From Anoxybacteroides tepidamans (GTDB taxonomy: Bacteria; Bacillota; Bacilli; Bacillales; Anoxybacillaceae): a stretch of 64,000 nucleotides of DNA. The notes under the pieces were generated by a model. It worked only from the letters and a program-made list of their open reading frames with translations. It made no database searches and was not told the origin of the DNA. Where the stretch lies: contig NZ_JACHEP010000015.1 in assembly GCF_014201465.1 (NCBI RefSeq), positions 1-64,000 on the forward strand, read 5' to 3'. Made by a program: the position numbers and the translations under genes. Of this stretch, positions 25,054-36,118 are shown in pieces; within the stretch, counting starts at the first letter, position 1; each line of letters opens with the position of its first letter.

Positions 25054-26988
25054 ATGAAAACAATCCGATTAACGACGGCCCAAGCGTTAGTGAAGTTTTT
25101 AAACCAACAGTATGTCGAGTTTGATGGAAAAGTGCAAAAGTTTGTGAAAGGGATTTTTACGATTTTTGGACATGGTAATGTGCTTGGCATCGGTCAAGCG
25201 CTCGAAGAGGATCCGGGGGATCTAGAAGTGTATCAAGGAAGAAACGAACAAGGAATGGCGCACGCGGCGATCGCTTTCGCCAAACAAAAGCACCGAAAAC
25301 AAATTATAGCATGCACATCTTCCGTTGGTCCTGGTTCGGCAAATATGGTAACAGCAGCGGCCACTGCTTCGGCCAACAACATTCCTGTTTTATTACTTCC
25401 AGGAGATACGTTTGCGACAAGACAACCGGATCCCGTTCTTCAGCAAATCGAACATGTTCACGATTTGACTATTTCGACAAACGATTCTTTTCGTGCCGTC
25501 AGTAAATATTGGGATCGTGTCAATCGCCCAGAACAGTTAATGACCGCGATGATTCAGGCGATGCGTGTGTTGACTGACCCTGCGAATACTGGTGCAGTCA
25601 CGATCGCCCTGCCACAAGATGTGCAAGGGGAAGTATACGACTTTCCAGAATACTTTTTCCAAAAGCGGATCCATCGCATCGAGCGCCGTATCCCGACGGA
25701 AGAGGCGATCCGAGATGCTGTAGAGTTAATTAGAAGAAAGAAAAAGCCGATCATCATTTGCGGCGGCGGTGTCCGTTATTCGGAGGCGGCGGAGGCGTTA
25801 AAGCGGTTTTCGGAAAAGTTTCATATTCCGTATGGAGAAACGCAAGCAGGTAAAAGTGCCATCGAAAGCACCCATGCTTATAATCTCGGCGGAATTGGCG
25901 TAACAGGGAATCTTGCGGCTAACTTAGTGGCGAAAGAAGCGGATCTTGTGATCGGGATTGGTACGCGATATACAGATTTCACAACAAGTTCTAAACAGTT
26001 ATTTCAATGTCCAGATGTGGAGTTTTTAAACATTAATATTTCTGAATTTCACGCATATAAGATGGATGCAGTGAAAATCGTAGCTGATGCAAAATTGGCG
26101 ATCCTTGCTCTCGAGCGAGAACTAGAAAAAATCGGTTACCGTTCCGGGTACACAAATGAAATCGAAGCCGCTAAAAAAGCATGGCAGAAAGAATTGAACC
26201 GCTTATATCACGTGCGATATCAAGAACCGAACTTTACACCAGAAGTTGCCGGCCATCTTGATGAAGTGCTTCCAGAGTTTGTGGAATCTTTTCAGTCACG
26301 TTTAACACAAACAGAAGTGATTGGTGTCATTAATGAATTTATTGATGAAGATGCGATTGTAATTGGTGCGGCAGGCAGCTTACCGGGGGATTTACAGCGG
26401 ATGTGGGTGTCACGTAAACCGAATACGTATCATATGGAATACGGGTATTCGTGCATGGGGTATGAAATTTCCGGAGCGTTTGGGGTGAAGATGGCTGAAC
26501 CGGATAAGGAAGTATACGCGATGGTTGGCGATGGCAGCTATCTCATGCTTCATTCTGAGCTTGTGACGAGCATCCAGGAACGGAAGAAAATTAATGTGCT
26601 TCTTTTTGATAACGCCGGCTTTGGATGCATTAATAATTTGCAAATGGATAACGGAATGGATAGCTTCGCTACAGAATTCCGTTATCGAAACGAGGAAACA
26701 GGGCGCTTAGATGGCAGCCTGATCCGTATTGATTTTGCGCAAAGCGCTGCTGGCTACGGGGTGAAAACATACAAAGTTCATACGCTCGAACAGCTAAAAG
26801 AAGCATTGGAAGATGCGAAACAACAAACGGTATCGACATTAATTGACATCAAAGTGCTCCCGAAAACGATGACACACGATTATGAATCGTGGTGGCACGT
26901 TGGAGTGGCCGGGGCTTCTTGCAATCCGAACATCATAGAAGCATATAGGAAAAAAGAAGAACGATTGAAAAAGGCTCGCAAATATTGA
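25054..26988 (+). CDS. iolD: 3D-trihydroxycyclohexane-1,2-dione hydrolase
   Basis: This 644-residue thiamine-diphosphate enzyme opens the ring of trihydroxycyclohexane-1,2-dione to 5-deoxyglucuronate. The acetolactate-synthase-like layout is present. It has an N-terminal PYR domain with [11 protein letters not shown] (catalytic Glu), a central domain with [12 protein letters not shown], and a C-terminal PP domain with the ThDP/Mg motif [13 protein letters not shown] continuing to NNLQMDNG. The length equals the B. subtilis enzyme. It follows iolI by 24 bp and precedes iolE by 22 bp. Confidence 0.95.
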   Translation: MKTIRLTTAQALVKFLNQQYVEFDGKVQKFVKGIFTIFGHGNVLGIGQALEEDPGDLEVYQGRNEQGMAHAAIAFAKQKHRKQIIACTSSVGPGSANMVTAAATASANNIPVLLLPGDTFATRQPDPVLQQIEHVHDLTISTNDSFRAVSKYWDRVNRPEQLMTAMIQAMRVLTDPANTGAVTIALPQDVQGEVYDFPEYFFQKRIHRIERRIPTEEAIRDAVELIRRKKKPIIICGGGVRYSEAAEALKRFSEKFHIPYGETQAGKSAIESTHAYNLGGIGVTGNLAANLVAKEADLVIGIGTRYTDFTTSSKQLFQCPDVEFLNINISEFHAYKMDAVKIVADAKLAILALERELEKIGYRSGYTNEIEAAKKAWQKELNRLYHVRYQEPNFTPEVAGHLDEVLPEFVESFQSRLTQTEVIGVINEFIDEDAIVIGAAGSLPGDLQRMWVSRKPNTYHMEYGYSCMGYEISGAFGVKMAEPDKEVYAMVGDGSYLMLHSELVTSIQERKKINVLLFDNAGFGCINNLQMDNGMDSFATEFRYRNEETGRLDGSLIRIDFAQSAAGYGVKTYKVHTLEQLKEALEDAKQQTVSTLIDIKVLPKTMTHDYESWWHVGVAGASCNPNIIEAYRKKEERLKKARKY

Positions 26989-27010
26989 TATAAAAATCGA
27001 GGTGGATCAT

Positions 27011-27940
27011 ATGACAGTTAGTCAGACCAATCCTTTTCAAATCGGTATTGCGCCGATTAGTTGGGTGAATGATGATATTCCCGGCCTTGGCGACCATTAT
27101 ACACAAGATCAAGTGCTAGCCGAGATGGCTTCGCTCGGCTATATTGCGACGGAAATGGGGCGACTCTTTTCCCAAGATCCGTCGTCTTTAAAAGCAAAGC
27201 TGGAGCAATACGGCATCCGGCTTGCCAGCAAATTTGTCAGCGTACTATTTTCGGATGAAAGCCGGCTTGAACAGGAACTTCAATCGTTTGAGCAATGGGT
27301 GAAATATTTATATGAAATGGGGTGCGAGTATGTCATCGTCTGCGAAATGGGCGGATCGATGCATTGGGATCCTCGCCGTTCTCCTGATGATAAAACCATT
27401 CAAAGATTAACAGAGAAGGAATGGAAGTCACTCGTAAACGGATTGCATCAAGCGGCAAAATTATGCGAACGATACGGCATGAAACTTGTGTACCATTTCC
27501 ATGCAGGTACAGTAGTGGAAACAGCAGAAGAAATTGATCGTTTAATGGATTTAACAGATCCGAATCTTGTCCATTTATTATATGATACAGGCCATGCATT
27601 ATATGGGGGATATGATCCGCTAGAACTTTTAATGAAATACGAAAATCGCATTCAATACGTTCATTTAAAAGATGTTCGGCGCGATGTGCTTGAACAAGTA
27701 CGGAAAGAAAATCTCGATTTTCGTAGTGCAGTGTTGCGAGGAATGTTTACCGTACCGGGAGATGGATGCATTGATTTTGTGCCGATTTTTAAAAAGTTGA
27801 TCGAAAAGCAGTATGACGGCTGGATGATTGTTGAAGCGGAACAAGATCCAGCGGTTGCTCATCCGTACACGTATGCCAAAATGGCAAAAGAGTATATTGA
27901 TGCGACCATCCAAGCGGTGATGGCAGCGAAACAACGATAA
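27011..27940 (+). CDS. iolE: inosose dehydratase
   Basis: This 309-residue TIM-barrel metalloenzyme dehydrates scyllo-inosose to the 1,2-dione used by IolD. It has the IolE opening IGIAPISWVNDDIPGLG, MASLGYIATEMG, and metal-ligand blocks YHFHAGTVVETAEEIDRLM, LLYDTGHALYGG, YVHLKDVR and IVEAEQDPA. ATG 27011 is chosen, with GAGGTGG upstream, over GTG 27002. iolB follows after 13 bp. Confidence 0.94.
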   Translation: MTVSQTNPFQIGIAPISWVNDDIPGLGDHYTQDQVLAEMASLGYIATEMGRLFSQDPSSLKAKLEQYGIRLASKFVSVLFSDESRLEQELQSFEQWVKYLYEMGCEYVIVCEMGGSMHWDPRRSPDDKTIQRLTEKEWKSLVNGLHQAAKLCERYGMKLVYHFHAGTVVETAEEIDRLMDLTDPNLVHLLYDTGHALYGGYDPLELLMKYENRIQYVHLKDVRRDVLEQVRKENLDFRSAVLRGMFTVPGDGCIDFVPIFKKLIEKQYDGWMIVEAEQDPAVAHPYTYAKMAKEYIDATIQAVMAAKQR

Positions 27941-27953
27941 AGGAGTGGGATTG

Positions 27954-28778
27954 GTGAGTCGTTTGATCGTTCCAAGTCAACAGCCGGATCATGAAGGGAA
28001 CGTGCTGCGTGTAACTCCGAAGTCGGCTGGATGGGAGTATGTCGGGTTTGAAGTATATGTCCTCCGTAAAGGACAGATGTTGCGAAAAGAAACCGGAAAC
28101 GAAGAAGCATGCCTCGTTCTGTTAAGCGGAAAAGCAACCGTTTCTACGAAGCAAGCACGATGGAAACATATTGGTGAACGTATGAATGTATTTGAAAAAA
28201 CACCGCCATATTCGGTATATGTTCCATCCGATGATTTTTACGAGGTCGCAGCCATAACGGATCTCGAGTTAGCTGTTTGTTTGGCGCCGGGCAAAGGCAC
28301 GTATCCGGCCCGGTTAATTGCTCCAAAAGATGTTGGGGTAGAAATGAGAGGCGCAGGTAATATCGAACGAAAGATCCATAACATCTTGCCGGAGCAGCAG
28401 CCGGCAGATAGTTTGCTAATAGTAGAAGTATTTACACCGGAAGGAAACTGGTCGAGTTATCCTCCGCATAAGCACGATCAAGACAATTTACCTTATGAGT
28501 CATATTTGGAAGAAACGTATTACCATAAAATCAACCCTGACTACGGGTTTGCGGTGCAAAGAGTATATACCGATGATCGTTCTTTAGATGAAACAATGAT
28601 CGTAAAAAATAGCGATGTTGTATTAGTGCCGAAAGGATATCACCCTGTTTCGGCACCGCCCGGATATGAAGTGTATTATTTAAATGTTATGGCGGGGCCG
28701 ACTCGAACATGGAAATTTCATAATGACCCGGATCATGAATGGGTCATGGAAAGTAAACTAGCAACCAAACAATCATAG
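27954..28778 (+). CDS. iolB: 5-deoxy-glucuronate isomerase
   Basis: This 274-residue double-cupin protein converts 5-deoxyglucuronate to 2-deoxy-5-keto-D-gluconate. The second cupin shows the metal-binding run SSYPPHKHDQDN with a downstream Glu (EETYYHKINPDYGFAVQRVY) and His in YHPVSAPPGYEVYYLN. I chose GTG 27954, eight bases after AAAGGAG; a TTG three bases upstream and a GTG nine bases upstream are less well spaced. Non-ATG starts are frequent in this window. Confidence 0.93.
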   Translation: MSRLIVPSQQPDHEGNVLRVTPKSAGWEYVGFEVYVLRKGQMLRKETGNEEACLVLLSGKATVSTKQARWKHIGERMNVFEKTPPYSVYVPSDDFYEVAAITDLELAVCLAPGKGTYPARLIAPKDVGVEMRGAGNIERKIHNILPEQQPADSLLIVEVFTPEGNWSSYPPHKHDQDNLPYESYLEETYYHKINPDYGFAVQRVYTDDRSLDETMIVKNSDVVLVPKGYHPVSAPPGYEVYYLNVMAGPTRTWKFHNDPDHEWVMESKLATKQS

Positions 28779-28793
28779 AGAGGAGGGGATGTC

Positions 28794-29801
28794 ATGAATC
28801 GTTTACGATTTGATGCTCAAAAACCGCTCGACTTTATTGCAATTGGTCGATTATGTATCGATTTAAACGCGAATGAAATCAATCGTCCAATGGAAGAAAC
28901 CGTGACATTTACGAAATATGTCGGCGGCTCTCCTGCCAATATTACGATTGGGATGTCCCGTTTAGGGATGAAAACAGGGTTTATCGGCCGGGTGGCAGAT
29001 GACCAAATGGGGCGGTTCATTGTCCAATACTTGGAAAAAAATCATATCGATACGTCGAATGTGATTACCGACAAATCCGGAAGTGTCACGGGGCTTGCAT
29101 TTACCGAAATCAAAAGTCCAACCGATTGCAGCATTCTCATGTATCGCGACAATGTCGCGGATTTAAAGCTAGAACCGAAAGATGTCAGCGAAGATTATAT
29201 GAAACAAGCAAAAGTTCTTTTAATTTCAGGAACAGCCTTAGCGAAAAGCCCATCGCGGGAAGCAGTGTTTTTGGCACTGGACTACGCACGAAAACATGAT
29301 GTCGTCGTTTTCTTTGATCTCGACTACCGCCCTTATACGTGGAATTCGCCAGAAGAAACCGCGATTTATTACAATCTTGCGGCAGAAAAATGCGATGTCA
29401 TCATCGGAACACGCGAGGAATTCGATATGATGGAACAATTTGAGAGCCATCGAGGCGATGATAAGAAAACGGCGAAAAAATGGTTTGACTATCAGGCAAA
29501 AATTGTCGTCATCAAACATGGGAAAGATGGATCGATTGCTTATACAAAAGAAGGGGAAGCATTCAAAGGGCCGATTTTTCCAGCGAACGTCATCAAAACC
29601 TTTGGTGCGGGAGACTCGTATGCAGCTGGTTTTATTTACGGACTCATGCAAGGCTGGGATATTCCAAAAGCGATGGAATATGGCGCAGCGGCTGCCTCGA
29701 TCGTGATTTCTAGCCATAGCTCTTCAGAGGCGATGCCAACACTCGAGCAAATCGAAAGCTATATTCAAAAATGCAAAAACGGTGAAATGATCACAAAATA
29801 G
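28794..29801 (+). CDS. iolC: 5-dehydro-2-deoxygluconokinase
   Basis: This 335-residue PfkB/ribokinase-family kinase phosphorylates 2-deoxy-5-keto-gluconate at C6. It has the family opening FIAIGRLCIDLNANE, GGSPANITIGMSRLG (sugar binding), FFDLDYRPYTW, and the ATP/anion-hole signature TFGAGDSYAAGFIYG with the catalytic Asp. GAGAGGAGG precedes ATG 28794. The product is cleaved by the IolJ aldolase encoded downstream. Confidence 0.95.
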   Translation: MNRLRFDAQKPLDFIAIGRLCIDLNANEINRPMEETVTFTKYVGGSPANITIGMSRLGMKTGFIGRVADDQMGRFIVQYLEKNHIDTSNVITDKSGSVTGLAFTEIKSPTDCSILMYRDNVADLKLEPKDVSEDYMKQAKVLLISGTALAKSPSREAVFLALDYARKHDVVVFFDLDYRPYTWNSPEETAIYYNLAAEKCDVIIGTREEFDMMEQFESHRGDDKKTAKKWFDYQAKIVVIKHGKDGSIAYTKEGEAFKGPIFPANVIKTFGAGDSYAAGFIYGLMQGWDIPKAMEYGAAAASIVISSHSSSEAMPTLEQIESYIQKCKNGEMITK

Positions 29802-29816
29802 GAGGAATGATGAAAA

Positions 29817-31277
29817 ATGACAACAACAGCTGGCGTGCAAACATTAAAAAACTATATTGGAGGGCGATGGGTGGAAGCGACATCTGAAAAAACAGAAATC
29901 GTGCCAAACCCGGCGACAGGAGAAATTTTAGCGTACGTTCCGATTTCCAGTCGGGAAGACGTCAATGAAGCGGTGAAAGCGGCGAAAGAAGCATTTAAAA
30001 CGTGGAGCAAAACACCGGTACCGCGCCGTGCCCGTATTTTGTTTAAATACCAACAATTGCTTGTCGAGCATTGGGAAGAACTGGCCCGCCTTGTAACGCT
30101 GGAGAATGGGAAAAGCTACAACGAAGCATACGGGGAGGTTCAGCGCGGGATCGAATGTGTCGAATTTGCCGCTGGGGCGCCAACATTAATGATGGGCAAG
30201 CAACTCCCGGATATCGCGACTGGTATTGAATCCGGCATGTATCGTTATCCGATCGGGGTTGTTGGGGGGATCACGCCGTTCAACTTTCCGATGATGGTAC
30301 CTTGTTGGATGTTCCCGTTAGCGATTGCTTGCGGCAATACGTTTGTTTTAAAACCATCGGAACGTACACCGATGTTAGCCAACCGGTTAGCAGAACTCTT
30401 TAAAGAAGCAGGTCTTCCCGACGGTGTATTAAATATCGTACATGGAGCGCACGATGTCGTAAATGGACTATTAGAGCATCCGGATATTAAAGCGATTTCG
30501 TTTGTTGGTTCGCAACCGGTTGGTGAGTACGTGTATAAAACAGCAGCTGCTCACGGAAAACGGGTGCAGGCGTTAACAGGGGCGAAAAATCATTCTATTG
30601 TGATGCCGGACGCAAATTTAGACCTTGCCGTTCGCGAAATCATCAACGCAGCGTTCGGCTCTGCCGGAGAACGATGCATGGCGACTTCTGTTGTTGTCGC
30701 GGTCGGGGATATTGCCGAAACATTGGTGAAAAAGTTAGTAGACGCAGCTAATGACATTAAGATTGGCAACGGCTTAGAGGAAGGGATATTTCTCGGACCA
30801 GTCATTCGCGACTCTCATAAAGAGAGAACGGTCAAATACATTGAAATCGGTGAAAAAGAAGGTGCTCTATTAGTACGTGATGGGCGGAAAGATGTTGAGA
30901 CCATGGAAAACGGCTATTTTGTCGGTCCGACAATTTTTGACGGTGTCAAACCAGATATGACGATTTGGAAAGATGAAATTTTTGCACCGGTATTGTCCAT
31001 CGTCCGCGTCGATACGTTAGATGAAGCGATTGAAGTAGCGAATCAGTCTCCATTCGCTAACGGTGCTTGCATTTATACGAGAGATGGGGGAAATGTTCGC
31101 AAATTCCGTGAAGAAATCGATGCGGGCATGTTAGGTGTGAACTTAGGTGTACCAGCACCGATGGCATTTTTCCCATTTTCAGGTTGGAAAAATTCGTTCT
31201 ATGGCGATCTTCATGCGAATGGTACGGATGGAGTCGAGTTTTATACACGTAAAAAAATGGTTACTGCTCGTTGGTAA
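29817..31277 (+). CDS. iolA: malonate/methylmalonate-semialdehyde dehydrogenase (CoA-acylating)
   Basis: This 486-residue aldehyde dehydrogenase oxidises malonic semialdehyde to acetyl-CoA and CO2, the last step of the pathway. The family signature is complete: [19 protein letters not shown], the NAD-binding [11 protein letters not shown], the nucleophile Cys287 in [11 protein letters not shown], and the C-terminal ALDH block. AGGAGG lies before ATG 29817. It is followed by a perfect hairpin and then iolJ, whereas in B. subtilis iolA is the first gene of the operon. Confidence 0.94.
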   Translation: MTTTAGVQTLKNYIGGRWVEATSEKTEIVPNPATGEILAYVPISSREDVNEAVKAAKEAFKTWSKTPVPRRARILFKYQQLLVEHWEELARLVTLENGKSYNEAYGEVQRGIECVEFAAGAPTLMMGKQLPDIATGIESGMYRYPIGVVGGITPFNFPMMVPCWMFPLAIACGNTFVLKPSERTPMLANRLAELFKEAGLPDGVLNIVHGAHDVVNGLLEHPDIKAISFVGSQPVGEYVYKTAAAHGKRVQALTGAKNHSIVMPDANLDLAVREIINAAFGSAGERCMATSVVVAVGDIAETLVKKLVDAANDIKIGNGLEEGIFLGPVIRDSHKERTVKYIEIGEKEGALLVRDGRKDVETMENGYFVGPTIFDGVKPDMTIWKDEIFAPVLSIVRVDTLDEAIEVANQSPFANGACIYTRDGGNVRKFREEIDAGMLGVNLGVPAPMAFFPFSGWKNSFYGDLHANGTDGVEFYTRKKMVTARW

Positions 31278-31284
31278 ACGTATC

Positions 31285-31313
31285 GAGTATCAAGCGACGA
31301 ACGCTTGATACTC
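31285..31313 (+). terminator. hairpin between iolA and iolJ
   Basis: GAGTATCAAGCG and CGCTTGATACTC form a perfect 12-bp stem with a 5-nt loop, followed by a broken T-rich stretch. It probably terminates part of the transcription or protects the upstream mRNA. Confidence 0.7.
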
Positions 31314-31344
31314 TTTCCTTATTATTTTTAAGGGAGGAATGCGC

Positions 31345-32253
31345 ATGTCATTAGTATGTACAACAGATATGCTACAACACGCTTTGAATGAAGGCTATGC
31401 AGTCGGTCACTTCAATATTAATAATTTAGAATTTGCACAAGCTATTCTTCAAGCAGCTGAAGAGGAGCAATCTCCTGTCATTCTTGCGGTAAGTCCGGGC
31501 TATCTTCCACATTTAGGAGGGTTTCATCTCGCTGCAACGATGGTGAAAGCACTCATCAAAGAATATAGCATTACGGTTCCGGTCGCACTTCATTTGGATC
31601 ACGGCACATCATATGAACAATGCCTTCAAGCGATGTATGCCGGATTTACGTCAGTGATGATCGATGCCTCCCATTACCCTCTTGATGTAAACATTGCTCA
31701 AACGAAGAAGGTGGTTGAAGCAGCCCATGCACTAGGTGTTTCCGTCGAAGCAGAAGTAGGGAGAATCGGTGGACAAGAAGATGATCTGGTCGTTGATGAT
31801 GCAGAGGCGATGTATGCGATTCCAGAAGAATGTGTGCGCCTTGTCTGCGAAACCGGTGTCGATTTTCTTGCGCCGGCATTAGGATCTGTTCACGGACCGT
31901 ATAAAGGAGAACCGAAACTAGGATTTTCACAAATGGAACAAATTCAATCATTAACCGGTGTCCCCCTCGTTTTGCATGGCGGCACTGGCATTCCGCTATC
32001 CGACATTCGCCGCGCCATTTCTTGTGGTACAGCGAAAATTAACGTCAATACGGAAAATCAACTGGCGTTTACTGAGGTGATTCGCCGTGTGCTAGAAGAA
32101 AACACAACATTATATGATCCAAGGAAATATTTGGGAGCAGCACGAGAAGTGGTGAAAGATACAGTAAAACAGAAGATGAGGGAATTTGGTTCATTTGGAA
32201 AAGCCCAAAAAGTCCGCGATTACACCCGAATCAAGACAATGGTTTACGAGTAA
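31345..32253 (+). CDS. iolJ: 6-phospho-5-dehydro-2-deoxygluconate aldolase
   Basis: This 302-residue class II (zinc) aldolase of the Fba/GatY/IolJ group splits the kinase product to dihydroxyacetone phosphate and malonic semialdehyde. Visible are [17 protein letters not shown], the zinc/catalytic [40 protein letters not shown]-type residues ([15 protein letters not shown]) and [11 protein letters not shown] 31345 is seven bases from AGGGAGG; the ATG at 31339 is too close. A fructose-bisphosphate role is possible by family but the operon decides. Confidence 0.88.
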   Translation: MSLVCTTDMLQHALNEGYAVGHFNINNLEFAQAILQAAEEEQSPVILAVSPGYLPHLGGFHLAATMVKALIKEYSITVPVALHLDHGTSYEQCLQAMYAGFTSVMIDASHYPLDVNIAQTKKVVEAAHALGVSVEAEVGRIGGQEDDLVVDDAEAMYAIPEECVRLVCETGVDFLAPALGSVHGPYKGEPKLGFSQMEQIQSLTGVPLVLHGGTGIPLSDIRRAISCGTAKINVNTENQLAFTEVIRRVLEENTTLYDPRKYLGAAREVVKDTVKQKMREFGSFGKAQKVRDYTRIKTMVYE

Positions 32254-32301
32254 TCGGAAAGTTTAAAGTATAAGCCAAATGAAAGGGCAAGGGGGGATAA
32301 A

Positions 32302-33504
32302 TTGCGACCACTTTCTTCTGTTAAAGACCGATATCTTTTTTTAATGACGTCATTTCTGTTTTGGGTTTCGAATTTTATTTACATGCCAATTTTATCTCCG
32401 TATATTGAAGCATTAGGAGGAACATACACATTTATTGGTATTGTTTTAAGCAGCTATGGATTGATGCAATTTTTATTTCGGCTTCCGATCGGGATCATGT
32501 CTGATTTTATTAAAAAACGAAAACCGTTTATTATACTCGGTATGTTGATGACGATGATAAGCGGTTTAACATTTGCATTAACCGATAGTTTAGGATGGGC
32601 GCTCGTTTCGCGCTCGTACGCTGGGATAGCTGCGGCAACATGGGTGGCTTTTACCGTTTTATATTCGAGCTATTTTAGAGATGCAGAAATCCATAAAGCG
32701 ATGAGCAGTATTTCTTTTATCGTTGTTTTAGCTCAACTCATAGGAATGTCTCTGAGCGGTTACATTGTCGATAAGTGGGGCTGGCATGCTCCGTTTTGGA
32801 TAGGTGGAGTTTTAGGGGTTATTGGTACAATCTTTTCTTTGTTCATTTACGAACCGAAAACGGTAACTGTACAAACATCGATACAATTAAAGGATCTTTT
32901 GTCAGTAGTGCGGGAGCCGCTTCTGTTAAAAGTTTCTTTACTATCAATTTTAGCCCATAGCATCATTTTTACAACGATGTTTGGGTTTATCCCGATGTAT
33001 GCGTTGCAAATTGGGCTACAAGAACGCGACTTGAGCATCATTGTTTTTTCGTTTATGATTCCTCATGCAGTAGCGACGCTTTTCATGGGAAAAGTGCTTG
33101 TTCCATTCGTAGGTAAATGGAGATCTTTAACGATTGCTTTTTTCTTTAGTGCATTCTTTACAATGATCACTCCGTTCATTGATACAAAAGGTTTATTGTG
33201 TATTGTTCAAGCGGCTAATGGATTTTCACAAGGATTGTTGTTTCCACTATTATTAGGGATGTCGATTGAATCTATTTCTCACGAAAAGAGAGCAACAGCG
33301 ATGGGGACGTATCAAGCGTTATATGCGATTGGAATGTTTACAGGGCCGTTTCTTGCTGGGGTGTTGAACTCAGCTATCGGAATTGTGGCAGGGTTTTATT
33401 TTTCGGGTATGTTAGGAATAGTGGCGACTGTACTTATTTTGTTTTGGAATTACAAAAGACGATCAGCTACTCGATCGATTAGCTACAAAATAGAAAAAAG
33501 CTAA
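32302..33504 (+). CDS. MFS transporter at end of inositol operon
   Basis: This 400-residue major facilitator protein has twelve predicted hydrophobic segments and the loop motif GIMSDFIKKRKPFIIL. It starts at TTG 32302, behind AAGGGGGGAT. It is not of the sugar-porter type seen in IolT/IolF and looks more like the efflux/YfcJ-like group, so export of a pathway product or import of a derivative are both possible. It is the last gene before a strong terminator. Confidence 0.72.
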   Translation: MRPLSSVKDRYLFLMTSFLFWVSNFIYMPILSPYIEALGGTYTFIGIVLSSYGLMQFLFRLPIGIMSDFIKKRKPFIILGMLMTMISGLTFALTDSLGWALVSRSYAGIAAATWVAFTVLYSSYFRDAEIHKAMSSISFIVVLAQLIGMSLSGYIVDKWGWHAPFWIGGVLGVIGTIFSLFIYEPKTVTVQTSIQLKDLLSVVREPLLLKVSLLSILAHSIIFTTMFGFIPMYALQIGLQERDLSIIVFSFMIPHAVATLFMGKVLVPFVGKWRSLTIAFFFSAFFTMITPFIDTKGLLCIVQAANGFSQGLLFPLLLGMSIESISHEKRATAMGTYQALYAIGMFTGPFLAGVLNSAIGIVAGFYFSGMLGIVATVLILFWNYKRRSATRSISYKIEKS

Positions 33505-33579
33505 AAAAATGGCTCATTGAGCCGAAAACATGTATGTCGAGTTTTTAAAGCTGTTATGAAGGTCTTGAGATCAAGAACG

Positions 33580-33613
33580 AACGGCTCTTGTCAAACGATT
33601 GACAAGAGCCGTT
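33580..33613. terminator. strong bidirectional terminator
   Basis: AACGGCTCTTGTCAA and TTGACAAGAGCCGTT form a perfect 15-bp stem with a 4-nt loop. It lies directly between the converging inositol operon and the Uma2 gene and can serve both strands. Confidence 0.9.
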
Positions 33614-34183
33614 TTAGCTCCATTCAAATAAAGGTTTTAACGGAATGGTTAAATCTTTAAATTGCGCCGAGTGCAATATGTCTTGTTGTCCGTATGTTGC
33701 GATCCGCTGATACGTTCCTTCTTGCAAATGGTACACATGGAGCATTTGATTGGCGACATCAACGATCCAGTACTCGCGAATTCCGTGGCGCTGATAGGCA
33801 TAAAATTTTTCGTTATAATCTTTTAAGGCAGTGGAGGGGGACAATACTTCGACAACGAGCGCAGGAGCCCCGTAGCACCCTTTTTTGACAATTTGTTTTT
33901 TGTCGCAAATGACCGCAATATCGGGCTGGACAATGTCATCAGGAGTTTCGTACGTTTCATTTTTGCTAAGGAATACATCAAACGGCGCCATAAACACCAA
34001 ACAATGTTTGTTTTGAAAAAAATGACGCAAGGCAAAATATAATTCTCCTACCACAAATTGATGCTCAGAAGACGGAGCGGGGGTCATATCGTATGCTTTT
34101 CCATTTATGAGCTCCCAACGTCCTTCCCATGTTTTCCAGTCAGCATAAGAGTAGCTTTTGTCCGGGTCAGGAATATTGGCCAT
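33614..34183 (-). CDS. Uma2 family (DUF820) endonuclease-like protein
   Basis: This 189-residue protein belongs to the Uma2 family with a PD-(D/E)XK nuclease fold. It has WELINGKAYDMTPAPSSEHQ, the acidic DIVQPDIAVIC strand and the catalytic-core VVEVLSPSTALKDYNEKFYAYQRHGIREYWIVD. The cellular role of these proteins is unknown; they are common and multicopy in cyanobacteria and thermophilic Bacillaceae. AGAAGGTGAA precedes the ATG. It stands alone, converging on the inositol operon. Confidence 0.85.
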   Translation of the reverse strand: MANIPDPDKSYSYADWKTWEGRWELINGKAYDMTPAPSSEHQFVVGELYFALRHFFQNKHCLVFMAPFDVFLSKNETYETPDDIVQPDIAVICDKKQIVKKGCYGAPALVVEVLSPSTALKDYNEKFYAYQRHGIREYWIVDVANQMLHVYHLQEGTYQRIATYGQQDILHSAQFKDLTIPLKPLFEWS

Positions 34184-34261
34184 CGTTTCACCTTCTTTTG
34201 AAGATATGTTTGCTTATAGCTTAACAAAAGAAGCTTAGAAAGTGTAGGGATGCAAAAAAAT

Positions 34262-34292
34262 AAACAAGGATGAGAAGCCCTCATCCTTGTTT
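34262..34292 (-). terminator. terminator of catalase gene
   Basis: AAACAAGGATGA pairs with TCATCCTTGTTT. On the minus strand it is followed by ATTTTTTT. It lies 7 bp after the catalase stop. Confidence 0.85.
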
Positions 34293-34298
34293 CGCGTA

Positions 34299-35762
34299 TT
34301 ATGCTTTTTCAACGAAGTCTTCTTCTTTAAATGTGATGCCAAGCCCTTCAGCGACGCGTCGGCCGTAATCCGGATCCGCTTTGTAAAAGTGGCGGATTTG
34401 CCGGATTTTAATCTCTTCTTTTGTTACTGGTTTCATCGATTCGACAATATTTTTAACGAGCCGTTCTTTTTCCCCTTCACTCATGAGGCGATAGAGGTCG
34501 CCAGCTTGGGTATAATGATCATCCCGGTCATGTGGAACACTTTCTGCAACGCCGGATACCGGAAATGGAGTTATTTTATATTCCGGTGTTTCGGTCGGTC
34601 CGCCGAAGCTGTTTGGTTCATAATACACCGAGCGGCCGCCGTTATCATCAAAACGCATAAAACCATCGCGCTGATAATTATTCACTTCTACGCGCGGACG
34701 GTTAATCGGCAATAGATGGTGATTGACGCCAACGCGATAACGGTGCGCATCTGAATAAGCAAAAAGACGCGCTTGCAACATTTTATCCGGAGAAGGTTCG
34801 ATTCCAGGCACTAAGTTTCCTGGAGAAAACGTTGCTTGTTCCACTTCCGCAAAATAGTTTTCAGGATTGCGATTTAATACCATCCGTCCGACTTCGATGA
34901 GCGGATAATCTTTATGTGACCATACTTTTGTCACGTCAAACGGATCAAAACGATACGTTTTTGCGTCTTCTAAAGGCATAATTTGTACATACAATGTCCA
35001 AGAAGGATAATCTCCATTTTCAATTGCATTAAATAAATCCTCTGTATGATAGTCCGGATTTTCGCCCGCGATTTTGGCGGCTACTTCCGATGTCATATTT
35101 TTCACGCCTTGATTCGTCTTAAAATGATATTTCACCCAAACCGCTTCTCCGTCTTGATTTACCCATTTGAACGTATGGCTGCCGTAGCCGTTCATATGGC
35201 GATATGTAGCCGGGATTCCCCGATCGCCCATAAGATACGTTACTTGGTGTAATGACTCTGGAGACAAAGACCAAAAATCCCAAACGGCAGTTGGATTTTT
35301 TAAATGCGTGCGCGGATCACGTTTTTGCGTATGAATAAAATCCGGAAATTTGATCGCATCGCGAATAAAGAAAATCGGCGTATTATTCCCGACTAAATCA
35401 TAATTTCCTTCTTCTGTATAAAATTTAACCGCAAAACCGCGCGGATCACGAACGGTATCCGCTGATCCAAGTTCGCCGGCTACGGTAGAAAAGCGAACAA
35501 ATAAAGGTGTCCGTTTACCAACGCCGTTAAAAACTTTTGCTTTCGTATATTTTGACATATCTTGGGTGACTTCAAAATATCCGTGCGCGCCTGCTCCTTT
35601 TGCATGTACGACGCGCTCGGGAACACGTTCGCGATTAAAATGAGCGAGCTTTTCAAGAAGATGGACATCTTGAATGAGCGTCGGGCCTTGCGAACCGGCT
35701 GTTATGGAATTTTGGTTATCTCCTACAGGCGCTCCCCAGCTTGTTGTTAATTTTTTTGTCAT
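34299..35762 (-). CDS. katA: heme catalase, small-subunit clade
   Basis: This 487-residue monofunctional catalase breaks down hydrogen peroxide. Active-site residues are visible: the His in [15 protein letters not shown], the Asn in [14 protein letters not shown], and the heme-ligand Tyr in [14 protein letters not shown]. The length and N-terminus ([14 protein letters not shown]) match B. subtilis KatA. GAGGTGAT precedes the ATG at 35762. A near-perfect PerR box 77 bp upstream points to peroxide-induced expression. Confidence 0.95.
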   Translation of the reverse strand: MTKKLTTSWGAPVGDNQNSITAGSQGPTLIQDVHLLEKLAHFNRERVPERVVHAKGAGAHGYFEVTQDMSKYTKAKVFNGVGKRTPLFVRFSTVAGELGSADTVRDPRGFAVKFYTEEGNYDLVGNNTPIFFIRDAIKFPDFIHTQKRDPRTHLKNPTAVWDFWSLSPESLHQVTYLMGDRGIPATYRHMNGYGSHTFKWVNQDGEAVWVKYHFKTNQGVKNMTSEVAAKIAGENPDYHTEDLFNAIENGDYPSWTLYVQIMPLEDAKTYRFDPFDVTKVWSHKDYPLIEVGRMVLNRNPENYFAEVEQATFSPGNLVPGIEPSPDKMLQARLFAYSDAHRYRVGVNHHLLPINRPRVEVNNYQRDGFMRFDDNGGRSVYYEPNSFGGPTETPEYKITPFPVSGVAESVPHDRDDHYTQAGDLYRLMSEGEKERLVKNIVESMKPVTKEEIKIRQIRHFYKADPDYGRRVAEGLGITFKEEDFVEKA

Positions 35763-35838
35763 TACACATCACCTCATGAAAAATTTTTAAATGCTTTATT
35801 TAAATGATAACACTTTTCAAATCGAAATCAATACTTTT

Positions 35839-35853
35839 TTATAATTATTTTAA
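35839..35853. promoter_or_regulatory. PerR box upstream of katA
   Basis: TTATAATTATTTTAA matches the Bacillus PerR consensus TTATAATNATTATAA at 14 of 15 positions. The 35763-36118 gap otherwise holds the AraR-like boxes and a TATAAT for the chemoreceptor gene. Confidence 0.7.
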
Positions 35854-35993
35854 AAAGATAAAAATTACTATTTGGTTATTTTTTTAAATGAAATCTTGCA
35901 TAGAGTGCAAGGAGTTTTGAACAACTATGGATTGGTTTAGCGAAGCATTGTTTGAAAATCCACCTTTAAACATGATAAATTAATGATAAAATA

Positions 35994-36009
35994 AATTGTA
36001 CGAACAACA
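35994..36009. promoter_or_regulatory. AraR-like box 1 of the chemoreceptor gene
   Basis: AATTGTACGAACAACA matches the AraR consensus ATTTGTACGTACAAAT at 12 of 16 positions and lies 79 bp from the next site. Confidence 0.5.
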
Positions 36010-36064
36010 ATTTTTTTTGCTGAGTTTATAACAACAAGGTGATGGATTTGTGAAAAATGAAGGT

Positions 36065-36088
36065 TATAATATATTAATACGTACAATT
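36065..36088 (+). promoter_or_regulatory. -10 element and AraR-like box 2 of the chemoreceptor gene
   Basis: TATAAT (36065-36070) is followed by ATTAATACGTACAATT (36073-36088), which matches the AraR consensus at 13 of 16 positions. A repressor bound here would block transcription start. Confidence 0.55.
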
Positions 36089-36118
36089 ATTAACATCTAT
36101 TAAAAACGGAGGGTGCGT

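Noticed and set aside
34287-34715. 142-residue plus-strand frame opposite katA
   Set aside because: It is the shadow of the catalase C-terminal region, and begins inside the catalase terminator.
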